The notes under the pieces were generated by a model. That model saw only the letters and a list, made by a program, of their open reading frames with translations. It was not told the DNA's origin and made no database searches. The position numbers and the translations under genes were made by a program. Positions 37,060 to 45,346 of a stretch of 64,000 bases of DNA are shown here, one piece after another (position 1 is the stretch's first letter; the number at the start of each line of letters is the position of its first letter). Source of the stretch: Deinococcus radiotolerans (GTDB lineage: Bacteria; Deinococcota; Deinococci; Deinococcales; Deinococcaceae); assembly GCF_014647435.1 (NCBI RefSeq), contig NZ_BMPE01000001.1:186001-250000 (forward strand). The letters run 5' to 3'.

Positions 37060-38562
37060 ATGACCATCCCACGCTCCAGCGGCATCCTGCTGCACCCCAC
37101 CAGCCTCCCCGGCCCCTTCGGCATCGGCGAACTGGGCGCGTCCGCCCGCGCCTTCGTCGACTGGCTCGCCCTGGCCGGCCAGAAATACTGGCAGGTCATG
37201 CCCCTGGGCCCCACCGGGTACGGCGACAGCCCCTACCAGGCGTTCAGCGCCTTCGCAGGCAACCCCTACCTGATCGACCTGAACGCCCTGCGCGAACACG
37301 GCCTGCTCGGCGACACCGAATTCAACGTCCTGCCCGACTTCAACCCCGGCAAGGTCGACTTCGGCCAGCAGTACATCTGGCGCAACCAGATGCTCGAACG
37401 CGCCTACGCCCGCTACGCCTTCGGCGACGCCCAGCACCTCAAGCCCGACTTTGACGCCTTCAAGGCCGAGGAAGCCGACTGGCTCGACGACTACGGCCTG
37501 TTCATGGCCCTGAAGAACGCCCACGGCGGCCTCCCCTGGAACGCCTGGGAGGCCGGCACCCGCGACCGCGACCCCCAAGCGCTGGACAGCGCCCGCACCC
37601 GCCTGAAGGAAGACATCGAACGGGTGAAGTTCATCCAGTTCCTGTTCTTCCGCCAGTGGACGGTCCTGCGCCGCTACGCCGCCGAGAAGGGCATCGAGAT
37701 CATCGGGGACATCCCGATCTTCGTCGCCATGGACAGCAGCGACGCCTGGGCCAACCGCGACCAGTTCTACTTCGACGACCAGGGCCAGCCCACCGTCGTC
37801 GCGGGCGTCCCGCCGGACTACTTCAGCGAGACCGGCCAGCTGTGGGGCAACCCCCTGTACAACTGGGACGTCATGGACAAAGACGGCTACCAGTGGTGGA
37901 TCAAGCGCTTCCAGGGCAGCCTGAAACTGTTCGACGTGATCCGCATCGACCACTTCCGGGGCTTCGCGGCCTCCTGGGAAATCCCGTTCCCCGCCGAGAC
38001 CGCCATTCACGGCCAGTGGGTCCCGGCCAAGGGCCACGAGATGTTCGAGGCCGTGCGTAAGGCCCTGGACACCCTGCCGATCATCGCGGAGGACCTGGGC
38101 GTCATCACGCCCGACGTGGAGAAACTCCGCGACGACTTCGGCTTCCCCGGCATGGCCGTCCTTCAGTTCGCATTCGGTGGTGGCGACTTCAGCGTGAACG
38201 ACTTCCTGCCCCACAACCTGCGAGAGAACCAGGTGGTGTACACCGGCACGCACGACAACGACACCACGCGCGGCTGGTGGCGCAACGCTGACGAACTTGA
38301 ACGGCACAACTTCCGCGTGTACACCAGCAGCAACCCCACCGAGGAGACCTTCGCGTGGCAGTTGACCCGCCTGGCCTTCGAGAGCCGCGCCAACCTCGCC
38401 GTCGTGCCGCTCCAGGACGTCATGAACCTCGGTACTGAGGCCCGCATGAACCTGCCCGGCACCACCGGCGACCACAACTGGACGTGGCGCTACCTCGCCG
38501 CCGACCTGCGCCCCGACCTCGCGCAGAAGGTCCGCGAACTGACCGAGGCGACCGGCCGGTAA
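37060..38562 (+). CDS. malQ: 4-alpha-glucanotransferase (amylomaltase)
   Basis: A 500-residue GH77 enzyme transferring alpha-1,4-glucan segments. Family start SGILLHPTSLPGPFGIGELG; catalytic Asp in DVIRIDHFRG (about 297-306), Glu in IIAEDLGVI (about 341), Asp in GTHDNDTTRG (about 392). Works with glycogen/maltodextrin metabolism, consistent with glgC later in the window. GGAGGAG lies 10 bases before the ATG. Upstream AT-rich TAGTATTTGAACCGATAACTG (36987-37007 region) probably holds its promoter. Confidence 0.96.
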   Translation: MTIPRSSGILLHPTSLPGPFGIGELGASARAFVDWLALAGQKYWQVMPLGPTGYGDSPYQAFSAFAGNPYLIDLNALREHGLLGDTEFNVLPDFNPGKVDFGQQYIWRNQMLERAYARYAFGDAQHLKPDFDAFKAEEADWLDDYGLFMALKNAHGGLPWNAWEAGTRDRDPQALDSARTRLKEDIERVKFIQFLFFRQWTVLRRYAAEKGIEIIGDIPIFVAMDSSDAWANRDQFYFDDQGQPTVVAGVPPDYFSETGQLWGNPLYNWDVMDKDGYQWWIKRFQGSLKLFDVIRIDHFRGFAASWEIPFPAETAIHGQWVPAKGHEMFEAVRKALDTLPIIAEDLGVITPDVEKLRDDFGFPGMAVLQFAFGGGDFSVNDFLPHNLRENQVVYTGTHDNDTTRGWWRNADELERHNFRVYTSSNPTEETFAWQLTRLAFESRANLAVVPLQDVMNLGTEARMNLPGTTGDHNWTWRYLAADLRPDLAQKVRELTEATGR

Positions 38563-38571
38563 ACACCGTCA

Positions 38572-38640
38572 GGGGTTGAAGGTTGATGGTTGACAGGAGG
38601 TCCGACGACCCTCTCTCAACCATCAACTTTTGACCATCCA
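38572..38640. repeat. Imperfect long hairpin of GGTTGAT-type heptads, copy 1
   Basis: Left arm reads GGTTGA-A-GGTTGAT-GGTTGA (from about 38574), right arm TCAACCATCAACTTTTGACC (38616-38635). The arms pair over about 20 bases with three mismatches. The loop (CAGGAGGTCC... ) differs from that of copy 2 at about 52259. It ends just before the next gene's -10 box. Confidence 0.65.
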
Positions 38641-38641
38641 C

Positions 38642-38654
38642 TACTCTGTGGGCC
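38642..38654 (+). promoter_or_regulatory. Leaderless promoter of the adenosyltransferase gene
   Basis: TACTCT (38642-38647), seven bases, ATG. Confidence 0.5.
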
Positions 38655-39212
38655 ATGAAGCTCTACACCAAGACCGGGGACGGCGGCACGACCGGCCTGT
38701 ACGGCGCGGACCGCGTCAGCAAGGCGAACATCCGCGTGGAAGCGTACGGCACCGTCGACGAACTGAACAGCGCCATCGGCCTGGCCCGCGCGCACGGCCC
38801 CAGCCAGGAGATGGACGCCGACCTCGAGTACCTCCAGAACGCACTGTTCGATGTGGGCGCCGACCTCGCCACCCGCAGCGGCACCACGTACGAGAAGAAG
38901 ATCAACCGCATGGACGAGCAGGACGTCACGTTCATCGAGGCGATGATCGACCGCTACCAGGAGAGCGCCCCGCCCTTCACGGGCTTCGTACACCCCGGCG
39001 GCACCCCGGTCGCCGCGAGCCTGCACGTGGCCCGCACGGTCGCCCGCCGCGCCGAACGCGAGGTGATCCGCCTGCTGCACGAGGAGGACGCCAACGCCCA
39101 CGTGCAGGTGTACCTGAACCGCCTGTCCGACCTGCTGTTCGTCATGGCCCGCGCCGCGAACCAGGCCGCCGGGATCGGGGAACACGCGTGGCTGGTCAAG
39201 GGCCGACGCTGA
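38655..39212 (+). CDS. ATP:cob(I)alamin adenosyltransferase (PduO/MMAB type)
   Basis: A 185-residue trimeric enzyme that transfers the adenosyl group of ATP to cob(I)alamin. The N-terminus MKLYTKTGDGGTTGLYGADRVSK binds ATP; VRVEAYGTVDELNSAIGLA and ARTVARRAEREV are the family helices. Cytosolic. It is monocistronic, flanked by the hairpin repeat upstream and the convergent potassium-channel gene. Confidence 0.94.
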   Translation: MKLYTKTGDGGTTGLYGADRVSKANIRVEAYGTVDELNSAIGLARAHGPSQEMDADLEYLQNALFDVGADLATRSGTTYEKKINRMDEQDVTFIEAMIDRYQESAPPFTGFVHPGGTPVAASLHVARTVARRAEREVIRLLHEEDANAHVQVYLNRLSDLLFVMARAANQAAGIGEHAWLVKGRR

Positions 39213-39268
39213 GAGCTTGAAGGCGAGGGGTCGACATGCAGACGCGGTCGCCCCCCTGCGGTTCTGAA

Positions 39269-40078
39269 TTACTCCAGCGCCTTGCCGCAGTGCGGGCAGC
39301 AGGCCGCCACGGTTTCCTGCTGGCGCAGGCGGGAGAGTTCCTCGGCGAAGCCGCTGGCGATCATGCCCGCCGGGAGGGCCACCATGCCCACCCCGAACAG
39401 CATGATCAGCCCGGCCGCCGCCTTGCCCAGCGGCGTGGCGGGGTACACGTCCCCGTACCCGGTGGTGGTCAGGGTCACGACCGCCCACCACAGCGCCTGC
39501 GGGATGCTCTCGAAGCCCTTGGTGCCCGCGCTGGATTCCACCTGGTACAGCAGGCTGGCGGCGATAAACACGAGGACCAGCACGATCAGCACCGTGGAGA
39601 GCAGTTCCCCGGCGCGCTGGCGGATGACCCGCCCGATGAGTTGCAGCGAGTCCGAGTAGCGGCCCAGTTTCAGCAGACTCAGGAGTTTCAGCAGGCGCAG
39701 ACCGCGCAGGCTGGCCAGAGCAGTCGTGGCGGGCACCATCAGCGAGATCAGGACCAGCAGGTCGATCAGCGGGAGCGGCGAGGTCGCGTAGCGCAGGTAC
39801 GACCGGGCGCTGCCGTCCGCGCCGGGGCGCAGCGGCGTGACGTACAGCCGCCCCAGGTACTCCAGGCCGAACACCAGCGCGCACAGGTAATCGAAGAGGC
39901 GGATGGCGCGGCCGTACTCGCGCTGCACCTCGGGGACCGTGCCCGCGATCGTCACGGCGATGGTCAGCAGGATCAGCGTGACGAGCAGCGCATTGAAGGC
40001 CCGTTCAGCTGGTCCTGCGCCGTCACTGGGGTCCAGGAACGAGTGCAGTTTCTCCCGAAAGGAGGGCGGCGCGGTCAT
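39269..40078 (-). CDS. Voltage-gated-type potassium channel
   Basis: A 269-residue channel. Six helices: S1 about 27-48 (ALLVTLILLTIAVTIAG) to S4 about 110-130, whose positively charged repeat is LRGLRLLKLLSLLKLGRY; pore helix and selectivity filter TLTTTGYGDVYP (about 200-211) are canonical K+ (TTGYGD), then S6 (LGKAAAGLIMLFGVGMVALPAGM). A short cytosolic tail ends with CPHCGKALE, a single Cys-x-x-Cys knuckle. Last gene of the MocR/lipoprotein/ATP-grasp operon; its ATG overlaps the ligase stop (ATGA). Confidence 0.9.
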   Translation of the reverse strand: MTAPPSFREKLHSFLDPSDGAGPAERAFNALLVTLILLTIAVTIAGTVPEVQREYGRAIRLFDYLCALVFGLEYLGRLYVTPLRPGADGSARSYLRYATSPLPLIDLLVLISLMVPATTALASLRGLRLLKLLSLLKLGRYSDSLQLIGRVIRQRAGELLSTVLIVLVLVFIAASLLYQVESSAGTKGFESIPQALWWAVVTLTTTGYGDVYPATPLGKAAAGLIMLFGVGMVALPAGMIASGFAEELSRLRQQETVAACCPHCGKALE

Positions 40079-41238
40079 CCCGGCAGCACCACGTGCGGGG
40101 CGAACGTGGCGCGGTTGTCCGTCACGCGCGAGCGGCCCTCGCGGATGCCCAGGCCGCACACCTCGTCCCCGGCGATCCACACGCCCAGCACCGGGTAACG
40201 CGGGCCGTCCGGGGCGTGCGCGGTGGGCAGTTCGGTGTACGCCTGCTCGACCACGGGCAGGTCGGCGTACGCGCCGGGCGTGCTGGCCTCGCCGGGCAGC
40301 TGCACGTTCTGCCCCTCGCGGGAGTACAGCGGCTTCCGCACCACGTCCCTCCCCAGCGCGCCGGGCGTCAGGGTCGCGGGCAGCAGGTGTGGGTGGCCGG
40401 GATTCAGCTCGTGCAGCAGCGCCAGCAGGCCCTTGCTGCCCGTGGCGGCCTTCCACAGCGGCTCGATGAATCGGGTGCCGGTGCTGGCCAGGAACGCCGA
40501 GTCGCGGGACTCCCACGCGAACTCGAACGGCCACAGCCACATGAGATGCCGGATGGGAAGGCTCCAGGTGTCCAGCAGGTACGGTTCCGTCGGGCTGGTG
40601 CCCAGCTCCTCGGTGAAGATGAACGACGTGCGCAATCCTGCCGCCCCGGCCAGCTCCCGCAGGTACGTGACGGTCGCGGCGTCCTCGTCCACGCGGGCGC
40701 TGCTGAACGCCACCTCAGTCAGGCCACGCGCGGCCTTCAGGTGCGCCCACTGCTCGGTCAGACCCTCGTGAATCGTGTTCCACTGCGTCGCCCCGGCCGG
40801 CAGCTCGCCGCGCGCCTGCTGGTCTTCGAGCCACTGCCACTGACTGACTGCCGCCTCCAGCAGACTGGTGGGCGTCTGCGCGTTCACCTCCAGCAGTTTC
40901 ACGCCCCCATGGCCGTCGTAGGCGAGGTCAAGGCGCATGTACACCGTCGGATCATCCTGCTCCCAGGAGTCCCGCACGGCGCTGTGCAGGAATGCCGGAA
41001 TGCCCAGTTCCGCCAGCCGCCCGCGTTCGATGGCGTGCCCGGTCGCCTCCAGCACCAGGGTCGTCAGCTCCTGGCTGGCGGACCGGATCTGCTCGATCTG
41101 TGCGGCGGTGAAGGCGTAGTACCCGTCCTCGCTCCAGTACGGCACCGGATGCTCGGGCGTGGGCGCGAACCACGTGAAGCCCACCTCGCGCATCCGCGCC
41201 TCCCAGTCCGGCCGGGGGGTGACGGTCCGCCGGATCAT
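40075..41238 (-). CDS. Glutathionylspermidine-synthase-like ATP-grasp ligase
   Basis: A 387-residue protein of the family that includes the synthetase half of E. coli Gsp and YgiC/YjfC. Landmarks: [30 protein letters not shown] (metal-ligand E and N of the ATP-grasp), [34 protein letters not shown] (ATP-binding Lys) and the C-terminal [20 protein letters not shown]. Such ligases form amide bonds with ATP; the amidase half of Gsp is absent. Substrates are unknown. Neighbours on both sides overlap by ATGA: a lipoprotein upstream and a potassium channel downstream. Confidence 0.85.
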   Translation of the reverse strand: MIRRTVTPRPDWEARMREVGFTWFAPTPEHPVPYWSEDGYYAFTAAQIEQIRSASQELTTLVLEATGHAIERGRLAELGIPAFLHSAVRDSWEQDDPTVYMRLDLAYDGHGGVKLLEVNAQTPTSLLEAAVSQWQWLEDQQARGELPAGATQWNTIHEGLTEQWAHLKAARGLTEVAFSSARVDEDAATVTYLRELAGAAGLRTSFIFTEELGTSPTEPYLLDTWSLPIRHLMWLWPFEFAWESRDSAFLASTGTRFIEPLWKAATGSKGLLALLHELNPGHPHLLPATLTPGALGRDVVRKPLYSREGQNVQLPGEASTPGAYADLPVVEQAYTELPTAHAPDGPRYPVLGVWIAGDEVCGLGIREGRSRVTDNRATFAPHVVLPG

Positions 41239-41666
41239 CCTCCGAACCCGCTGCCCGTGCTGCTCGCGCGGGCCGACGTGGTGAATCCACCCCGCGACAC
41301 GCTGGACGCCGCGTTCATGGAGGTCCGGGTCGACGTTGCCCGGGCGACTGGACGGCTGGAGGAGGTGGGCGTGGAGCGGGTGGCGGCCCGGGCCGCGACA
41401 TCGGCCGCGACCGCCCGGGCGACCTTGGTGGTCGTGCTCTTCTTTCCGGACTTCAGTTTGACGCTGTCGTTGTCGCAGTCGAGTTCGAGTTCACAGCCGT
41501 CCGGGACGGTCTGAGCCTGAACGGTCTGCACGGGCGCGGCCGATGCGCCGAGCGCGCCGTACTGCGCGTACGGCTGGTTCACCCCCTGCGCGGGCTGGTT
41601 CGCGCACGACGCGATCAGGGCGGGGAGGACGGCGGTCATCAGGGGCAGGCTGAATTCTTTGGGCAT
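41235..41666 (-). CDS. Small lipoprotein with C-terminal RGGF...GFGG motif (DUF1190-like)
   Basis: A 143-residue protein; signal [21 protein letters not shown] with lipobox Cys21. The middle ([21 protein letters not shown]) has two cysteines; residues about 80-125 are Ala/Ser/Thr/Arg low complexity; the end is [15 protein letters not shown] then TGSGFGG. Its beginning and end resemble the other lipoprotein of the operon. Overall it looks like a short YgiB/DUF1190-type partner of the ligase, but I cannot align the centre. GGAG lies upstream of the ATG; stop overlaps the ligase start (ATGA). Confidence 0.7.
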   Translation of the reverse strand: MPKEFSLPLMTAVLPALIASCANQPAQGVNQPYAQYGALGASAAPVQTVQAQTVPDGCELELDCDNDSVKLKSGKKSTTTKVARAVAADVAARAATRSTPTSSSRPVARATSTRTSMNAASSVSRGGFTTSARASSTGSGFGG

Positions 41667-41728
41667 GGGGGCTCCGGCGCGCGCCAGTGGAGGTGAGCGC
41701 AAAGGGCGGAAGGACGATGTGGACGGAC

Positions 41729-42097
41729 TCAGCCGCCGAAGCTGCCTGAGCGGCTGCCGGACATGAAGCCTCCACGGCTGACGGGCGCCTTGAAGCTGCC
41801 GTACGAGCCGCGCTTGCTGTCGAAGGTCAGGCCCGAACCTGACACCTTGCCCAGGCGGTCGTAGCCGACATACCGGGTGGTGCCGCTCACGACCCGCACG
41901 TAGGGGCCGTAGTAGCCGCCGCCCGTGCGGTACACGCAGGGGTTGCTCAGGCCCCGGTCGATCAGGACGCGGTTGGCGATCAGGCACTGCTCGTAGCTGC
42001 TGTAGGTGGTGCGGGAATACCGGTCGAGGTCGTTCCCGCAGGAGGCCAGCAGGACGGGCAGCGCCGCCATCAGTGGCAGGGTGAAGGACTTGCTCAT
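41729..42097 (-). CDS. Small lipoprotein with C-terminal RGGF...GSFGG motif (DUF1190-like)
   Basis: A 122-residue protein; signal [20 protein letters not shown] with lipobox Cys20. The mature part has [17 protein letters not shown] and [18 protein letters not shown] (two Cys, Gly/Tyr-rich loop, like DUF1190) and ends [19 protein letters not shown]. The E. coli YgiB tail, as I remember it, also ends RGGFG...Ser-rich...GG. ATG overlaps the MocR gene stop (ATGA), so it is translated from the same mRNA; a 62-base gap separates it from the next lipoprotein. Confidence 0.72.
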   Translation of the reverse strand: MSKSFTLPLMAALPVLLASCGNDLDRYSRTTYSSYEQCLIANRVLIDRGLSNPCVYRTGGGYYGPYVRVVSGTTRYVGYDRLGKVSGSGLTFDSKRGSYGSFKAPVSRGGFMSGSRSGSFGG

Positions 42098-43623
42098 GCG
42101 TCAGAGTACGGCGCGAGTCCGGCTCGGGTTGCACAACTTCGCACGACCTGCGCGATCACCCGCCCGCCGGCGCCCGCCTGCGCGGCGCTCAGGCCCCCAT
42201 GCCCCAGCAGCAGCGCGTTCGGGGCCTCGCCCAGCGTGTAGGTGTCCAGCGTGGCGACGTGTACGCCCTGCGCGGCCAGTTCCGCCGCCACGGCTGGGGC
42301 CGGTAGCGCCGGGTGGAGGTGCAGGCAGACGTGCAGCCCCGCCTCGATGCCACCCAGGTGCGCCAGTCCGTCCATGCCAGTGAGCGCCCCCGTCAGCGCC
42401 GCGCGGACCTGCGCGTGCCAGCGGCGCGAGCGGCGGATGTGACGGTCCACGTGCCCCCTGCCCAGCAGGTGCGTCAGGGCCGCCTGCACCTGCACGGGCG
42501 GCCCGAAGTCCAGCAGTGTCCGCGCCCGCACCAGGCGCGAGAGCAGCGGCGGGGCCGCCACCACGAACCCGGTGCGCACCGAGGGGGTCAGGACCTTACT
42601 CAGCGTGCCCAGGTACAGCACCCGTCCCCCCGCACCCGTCTGCGCGGCCAGCGCGGCCAGCGGCGGCAGGGGGGGCGCGCCGTAGCGGAATTCGCCGTCG
42701 TAGTCGTCTTCGACGATCAGCGCGTCATGCCGCGCCGCCCACTCCAGCAGTGCCAGCCGCCGGGGCAGGCACATGCGGCCCCCCATTGGAAACTGGTGGC
42801 TGGGCGTCACGTACACCAGCCGCGCAGGAGGCGTGTCCGCGTTCACGATCAGGCCGTCGGCGTCCACTGGCACGGGAATGACCTCGTGCCCGGCGTCCAG
42901 CAGCACCTGCCGCGCCGCGCGGTACCCCGGATTCTCCATCAGCACCCCGGAACCCGGGGGCAGCAGCGCGCGCACGATCAGGTTCAGGGCGTGCAGCGTC
43001 CCGCCCGTCACCAGGACGTCCTCGGCCTGTGCGCCCAGCCCGCGCTGCCGTCCCACAAACGCCGCCAGGGCTACGCGCAGCCGGGGCTCGCCTGCCGGGT
43101 CGGCGTAGTCGCCGCTGACGTCCTCGCGCGCCGCGTCTGCCCAGGCCTGCCGCCACGCGCGGCGGTCCAGGGTGGCGGTGCCGGTTACGCCCACCCGGAA
43201 ATCAAGTCCAGGCCGCACGCCCGGCCCGTCCACCGGCAGGGGCGGGGCGTCGGGCAGCCACGCCGGCACGCCCGCCCCACCCACCGGGACCTCCGGGGCG
43301 GGCGTGGGCGTCTCGTCGCGCACGCGGGTGCCGCGCCCCACCTGGGCCTGCGCCGTGCCGTCCGCGAGCAGTTCCGCGTACGCCGTCTCCACGACGCCGC
43401 GCGTGACCCCCATCGTCCGCGCCAGCGTGCGCGTGCCGGGCAGCGGCGTACCGCCCGGCAGCAGCCCCGACAGGACCGCCTCGCGGATCTGCCGCGCCAG
43501 TTGTGCGTGCAGCGCCTCCGTCTGGTCACGGCGCAGGTCCAGCGGGAAGGGCAGCTCGTCCGTCCGGGCGGGCAGTGGCCCCCGGGCATCAGCAGAAAGT
43601 GGAGCTATCGGGGGGGCCACCAT
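42094..43623 (-). CDS. MocR-family regulator (GntR HTH plus aminotransferase-like domain)
   Basis: A 509-residue protein. Residues about 28-105 are a GntR winged helix ([48 protein letters not shown]). Residues about 150-505 are a PLP aminotransferase-like sensor: [42 protein letters not shown], and the PLP Lys in [17 protein letters not shown]. MocR proteins bind an amino compound or PLP (GabR, PdxR, TauR). It heads the lipoprotein/ligase/channel operon and is divergent from a PNPOx-like operon, the usual place for a regulator of both. Start by leaderless -10 at 43636-43631. Confidence 0.9.
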   Translation of the reverse strand: MVAPPIAPLSADARGPLPARTDELPFPLDLRRDQTEALHAQLARQIREAVLSGLLPGGTPLPGTRTLARTMGVTRGVVETAYAELLADGTAQAQVGRGTRVRDETPTPAPEVPVGGAGVPAWLPDAPPLPVDGPGVRPGLDFRVGVTGTATLDRRAWRQAWADAAREDVSGDYADPAGEPRLRVALAAFVGRQRGLGAQAEDVLVTGGTLHALNLIVRALLPPGSGVLMENPGYRAARQVLLDAGHEVIPVPVDADGLIVNADTPPARLVYVTPSHQFPMGGRMCLPRRLALLEWAARHDALIVEDDYDGEFRYGAPPLPPLAALAAQTGAGGRVLYLGTLSKVLTPSVRTGFVVAAPPLLSRLVRARTLLDFGPPVQVQAALTHLLGRGHVDRHIRRSRRWHAQVRAALTGALTGMDGLAHLGGIEAGLHVCLHLHPALPAPAVAAELAAQGVHVATLDTYTLGEAPNALLLGHGGLSAAQAGAGGRVIAQVVRSCATRAGLAPYSDA

Positions 43624-43629
43624 GCTCCG

Positions 43630-43636
43630 TAGTGTA
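43630..43636. promoter_or_regulatory. Overlapping divergent -10 boxes for the MocR and GNAT operons
   Basis: Plus strand TAGTGT (43630-43635), six bases before the ATG at 43642; minus strand TACACT (43636-43631), seven bases before the ATG at 43623. The two boxes share five base pairs, and the starts are only 18 bp apart. Confidence 0.65.
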
Positions 43637-43641
43637 CGCCC

Positions 43642-44109
43642 ATGTCCGAGCTCCGCGACCTCCGCCCCATCCCGCCCGCGCAGGCCGAGTTGGCTCTCCC
43701 GGCCCTGCGCGCGCTGCGGCCCGACTCGCCCCACACCGTCACGCCGGACGCTCTGCGTGCCTTCCTGAGCACCACCGCGCCCGAGGGCTACGCCCTGGTC
43801 GGCGCGTTCGAACCGGGCCGCGAGGAGGCTGCCGCCGTCGCCGGGTACCGGGTCATGCACCTGCTGTACGCCGGACGCACGCTGTACGTGGACGACCTGA
43901 GCACCCTCCCCGACGCCCGTGGACGCGGCCACGCCCGCGCGCTCCTGCACTGGCTCGAAGCCCGCGCCCGCGAACTGGCCTGCGCGGAGCTCCACCTCGA
44001 CTCCGGAGTGGGGGAGACCCGCCACGCGGCCCACCGCCTGTACCACCGCGCCGGGATGAACGTCACCGCCCACCACTTCAGCCTCCCGCTGGGTCGGGGG
44101 ACGACATGA
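43642..44109 (+). CDS. GNAT-family N-acetyltransferase
   Basis: A 155-residue protein with the acetyl-CoA pyrophosphate loop VDDLSTLPDARGRGHARALLHWLEA (motif A: RGRGxA) and CAELHLDSGVGETRHAAHRLYHRAGM (motif B, typical of small-molecule acetyltransferases). Substrate unknown. First gene of a plus-strand operon with ATGA overlap to the PfpI-like gene; start chosen from the leaderless -10. Confidence 0.9.
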   Translation: MSELRDLRPIPPAQAELALPALRALRPDSPHTVTPDALRAFLSTTAPEGYALVGAFEPGREEAAAVAGYRVMHLLYAGRTLYVDDLSTLPDARGRGHARALLHWLEARARELACAELHLDSGVGETRHAAHRLYHRAGMNVTAHHFSLPLGRGTT

Positions 44110-44726
44110 CCCGCACCGTCGGCATTCTGATCTTCGACGGCATCGAGGTCCTCGACCTGGGCGGTCCCTTCGAGGTCCTGAGTGTCGCCACGCGACTGGC
44201 CGGGCGGGACGGCGAGGCGGCGCCCTTCCAGCCGGTCCTGATCGGCGCGACCGATGCCCCGGCGGTTGGGCGCGGGGGCTTCCGGGTCCTGCCGCACGCC
44301 ACGCTGGACGATCATCCGCCGATGGACGTGCTGATCGTGCCCGGCGGCGTGATGGACACGCCACTGGCCGACCCACGCGTGCGCGAGTGGGTGCGGGCGC
44401 AGGCCGCGCGGGTAGAGGTCCTCGCCTCAATCTGTACCGGCGCGTTCCTGCTGGCCTCTGAGGGCCTACTGGACGGCTTACGTGTCACCACCCACTGGGA
44501 AGATCAGGCCGACCTCCAGACGCAGTTCCCAGCGCTGACGGTCGTGCCGGACGTCGCCTGGGTGGACTCGGGCGCGGTGGTCACGTCAGGCGGCATCAGC
44601 GCGGGGATCGATATGACCCTGCACCTCGTCGAGCGGCTGCACTCGCGCGCGCTGGCGGACCGCACCGCCCGCCAGATGGAATTCCGCTGGACAGGCCAGG
44701 GACTACTGGACGGGGTGAACCCATGA
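44106..44726 (+). CDS. DJ-1/PfpI-family protein
   Basis: A 206-residue protein of the ThiJ/PfpI fold: VGILIFDGIEVLDLGGPFEVL at the N-terminus, DVLIVPGGVMDT, and the nucleophile elbow VEVLASICTGAFLLASEGLLDG with Cys at about residue 102. Without an AraC helix-turn-helix. Similar single-domain proteins are isonitrile hydratases, chaperone/glyoxalases or amidases; the activity is not evident. ATGA joins at both ends put it in the same operon. Confidence 0.88.
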   Translation: MTRTVGILIFDGIEVLDLGGPFEVLSVATRLAGRDGEAAPFQPVLIGATDAPAVGRGGFRVLPHATLDDHPPMDVLIVPGGVMDTPLADPRVREWVRAQAARVEVLASICTGAFLLASEGLLDGLRVTTHWEDQADLQTQFPALTVVPDVAWVDSGAVVTSGGISAGIDMTLHLVERLHSRALADRTARQMEFRWTGQGLLDGVNP

Positions 44727-45346
44727 GCAGTTTCTATGATCCAGCTCAGCGTGACCCCAGCCTCAGCCGCCGTCCGCAGAACCGCCGGGACGACGCCTGG
44801 ATCGAGGCGCTGCTGCTGCGCGTGCCGCTGGGCCGCGTGGCGACTGTGTACCGCGGCGAGGACGGCCGCGTGTGGCCCTTCGTGACGCCGCTGGCCTTCG
44901 CGTTCCGGCCCGAGTCGCGTGATCTCGTGTACCACACGAACGTCGTGGGCCGCCTGCGGGCGAACACCGAACAGGCAGAGTCAGAGGGGCACCCCGCGAC
45001 CTTCGAGGTGACCGAGACCGGCGCGTTGCTGCCCAGCAATTCCCCGCTGGAACTCAGCGTGCAGTACCGCAGCGCCGTGGTGTTCGGTACAGCACGCGTC
45101 CTGCATGGCGAGGACGCCCGCGCGGCCCTCACGACCCTGAGCGAACGGGTGTTCCCCGGCCTGCTCGTGGGGACGCACACCCGGCCCATCACGGACGCCG
45201 ATCTGGCCCGCACCGCCGTCTACGCCCTGAGGATCGAGCGCTGGAGCGGCAAGGAGAACTGGGCGGACGGGGCCGCGCAGGAGGACGGCTGGCCCGCGCT
45301 GCCCGCGCAACTCGCCGCGCCGTTCGTGCCGGGGAGCCGCGCGTGA
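44723..45346 (+). CDS. Pyridoxamine-5'-phosphate-oxidase-like (split-barrel flavin) protein
   Basis: A 207-residue PNPOx/NimA-like flavin-binding protein: LGRVATVYRGEDGRVWPFVTPLAFAF (usual FMN/heme-binding strand), LVYHTNVVGRLRANT, SVQYRSAVVFGTARVL. Members bind FMN, F420 or heme and reduce varied substrates; some protect against nitroimidazoles. A MocR/PdxR-type regulator beside a PNPOx-like gene is a recurring pairing and may link to vitamin B6. ATGA and GTGA overlaps to neighbours. Confidence 0.85.
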   Translation: MSSFYDPAQRDPSLSRRPQNRRDDAWIEALLLRVPLGRVATVYRGEDGRVWPFVTPLAFAFRPESRDLVYHTNVVGRLRANTEQAESEGHPATFEVTETGALLPSNSPLELSVQYRSAVVFGTARVLHGEDARAALTTLSERVFPGLLVGTHTRPITDADLARTAVYALRIERWSGKENWADGAAQEDGWPALPAQLAAPFVPGSRA

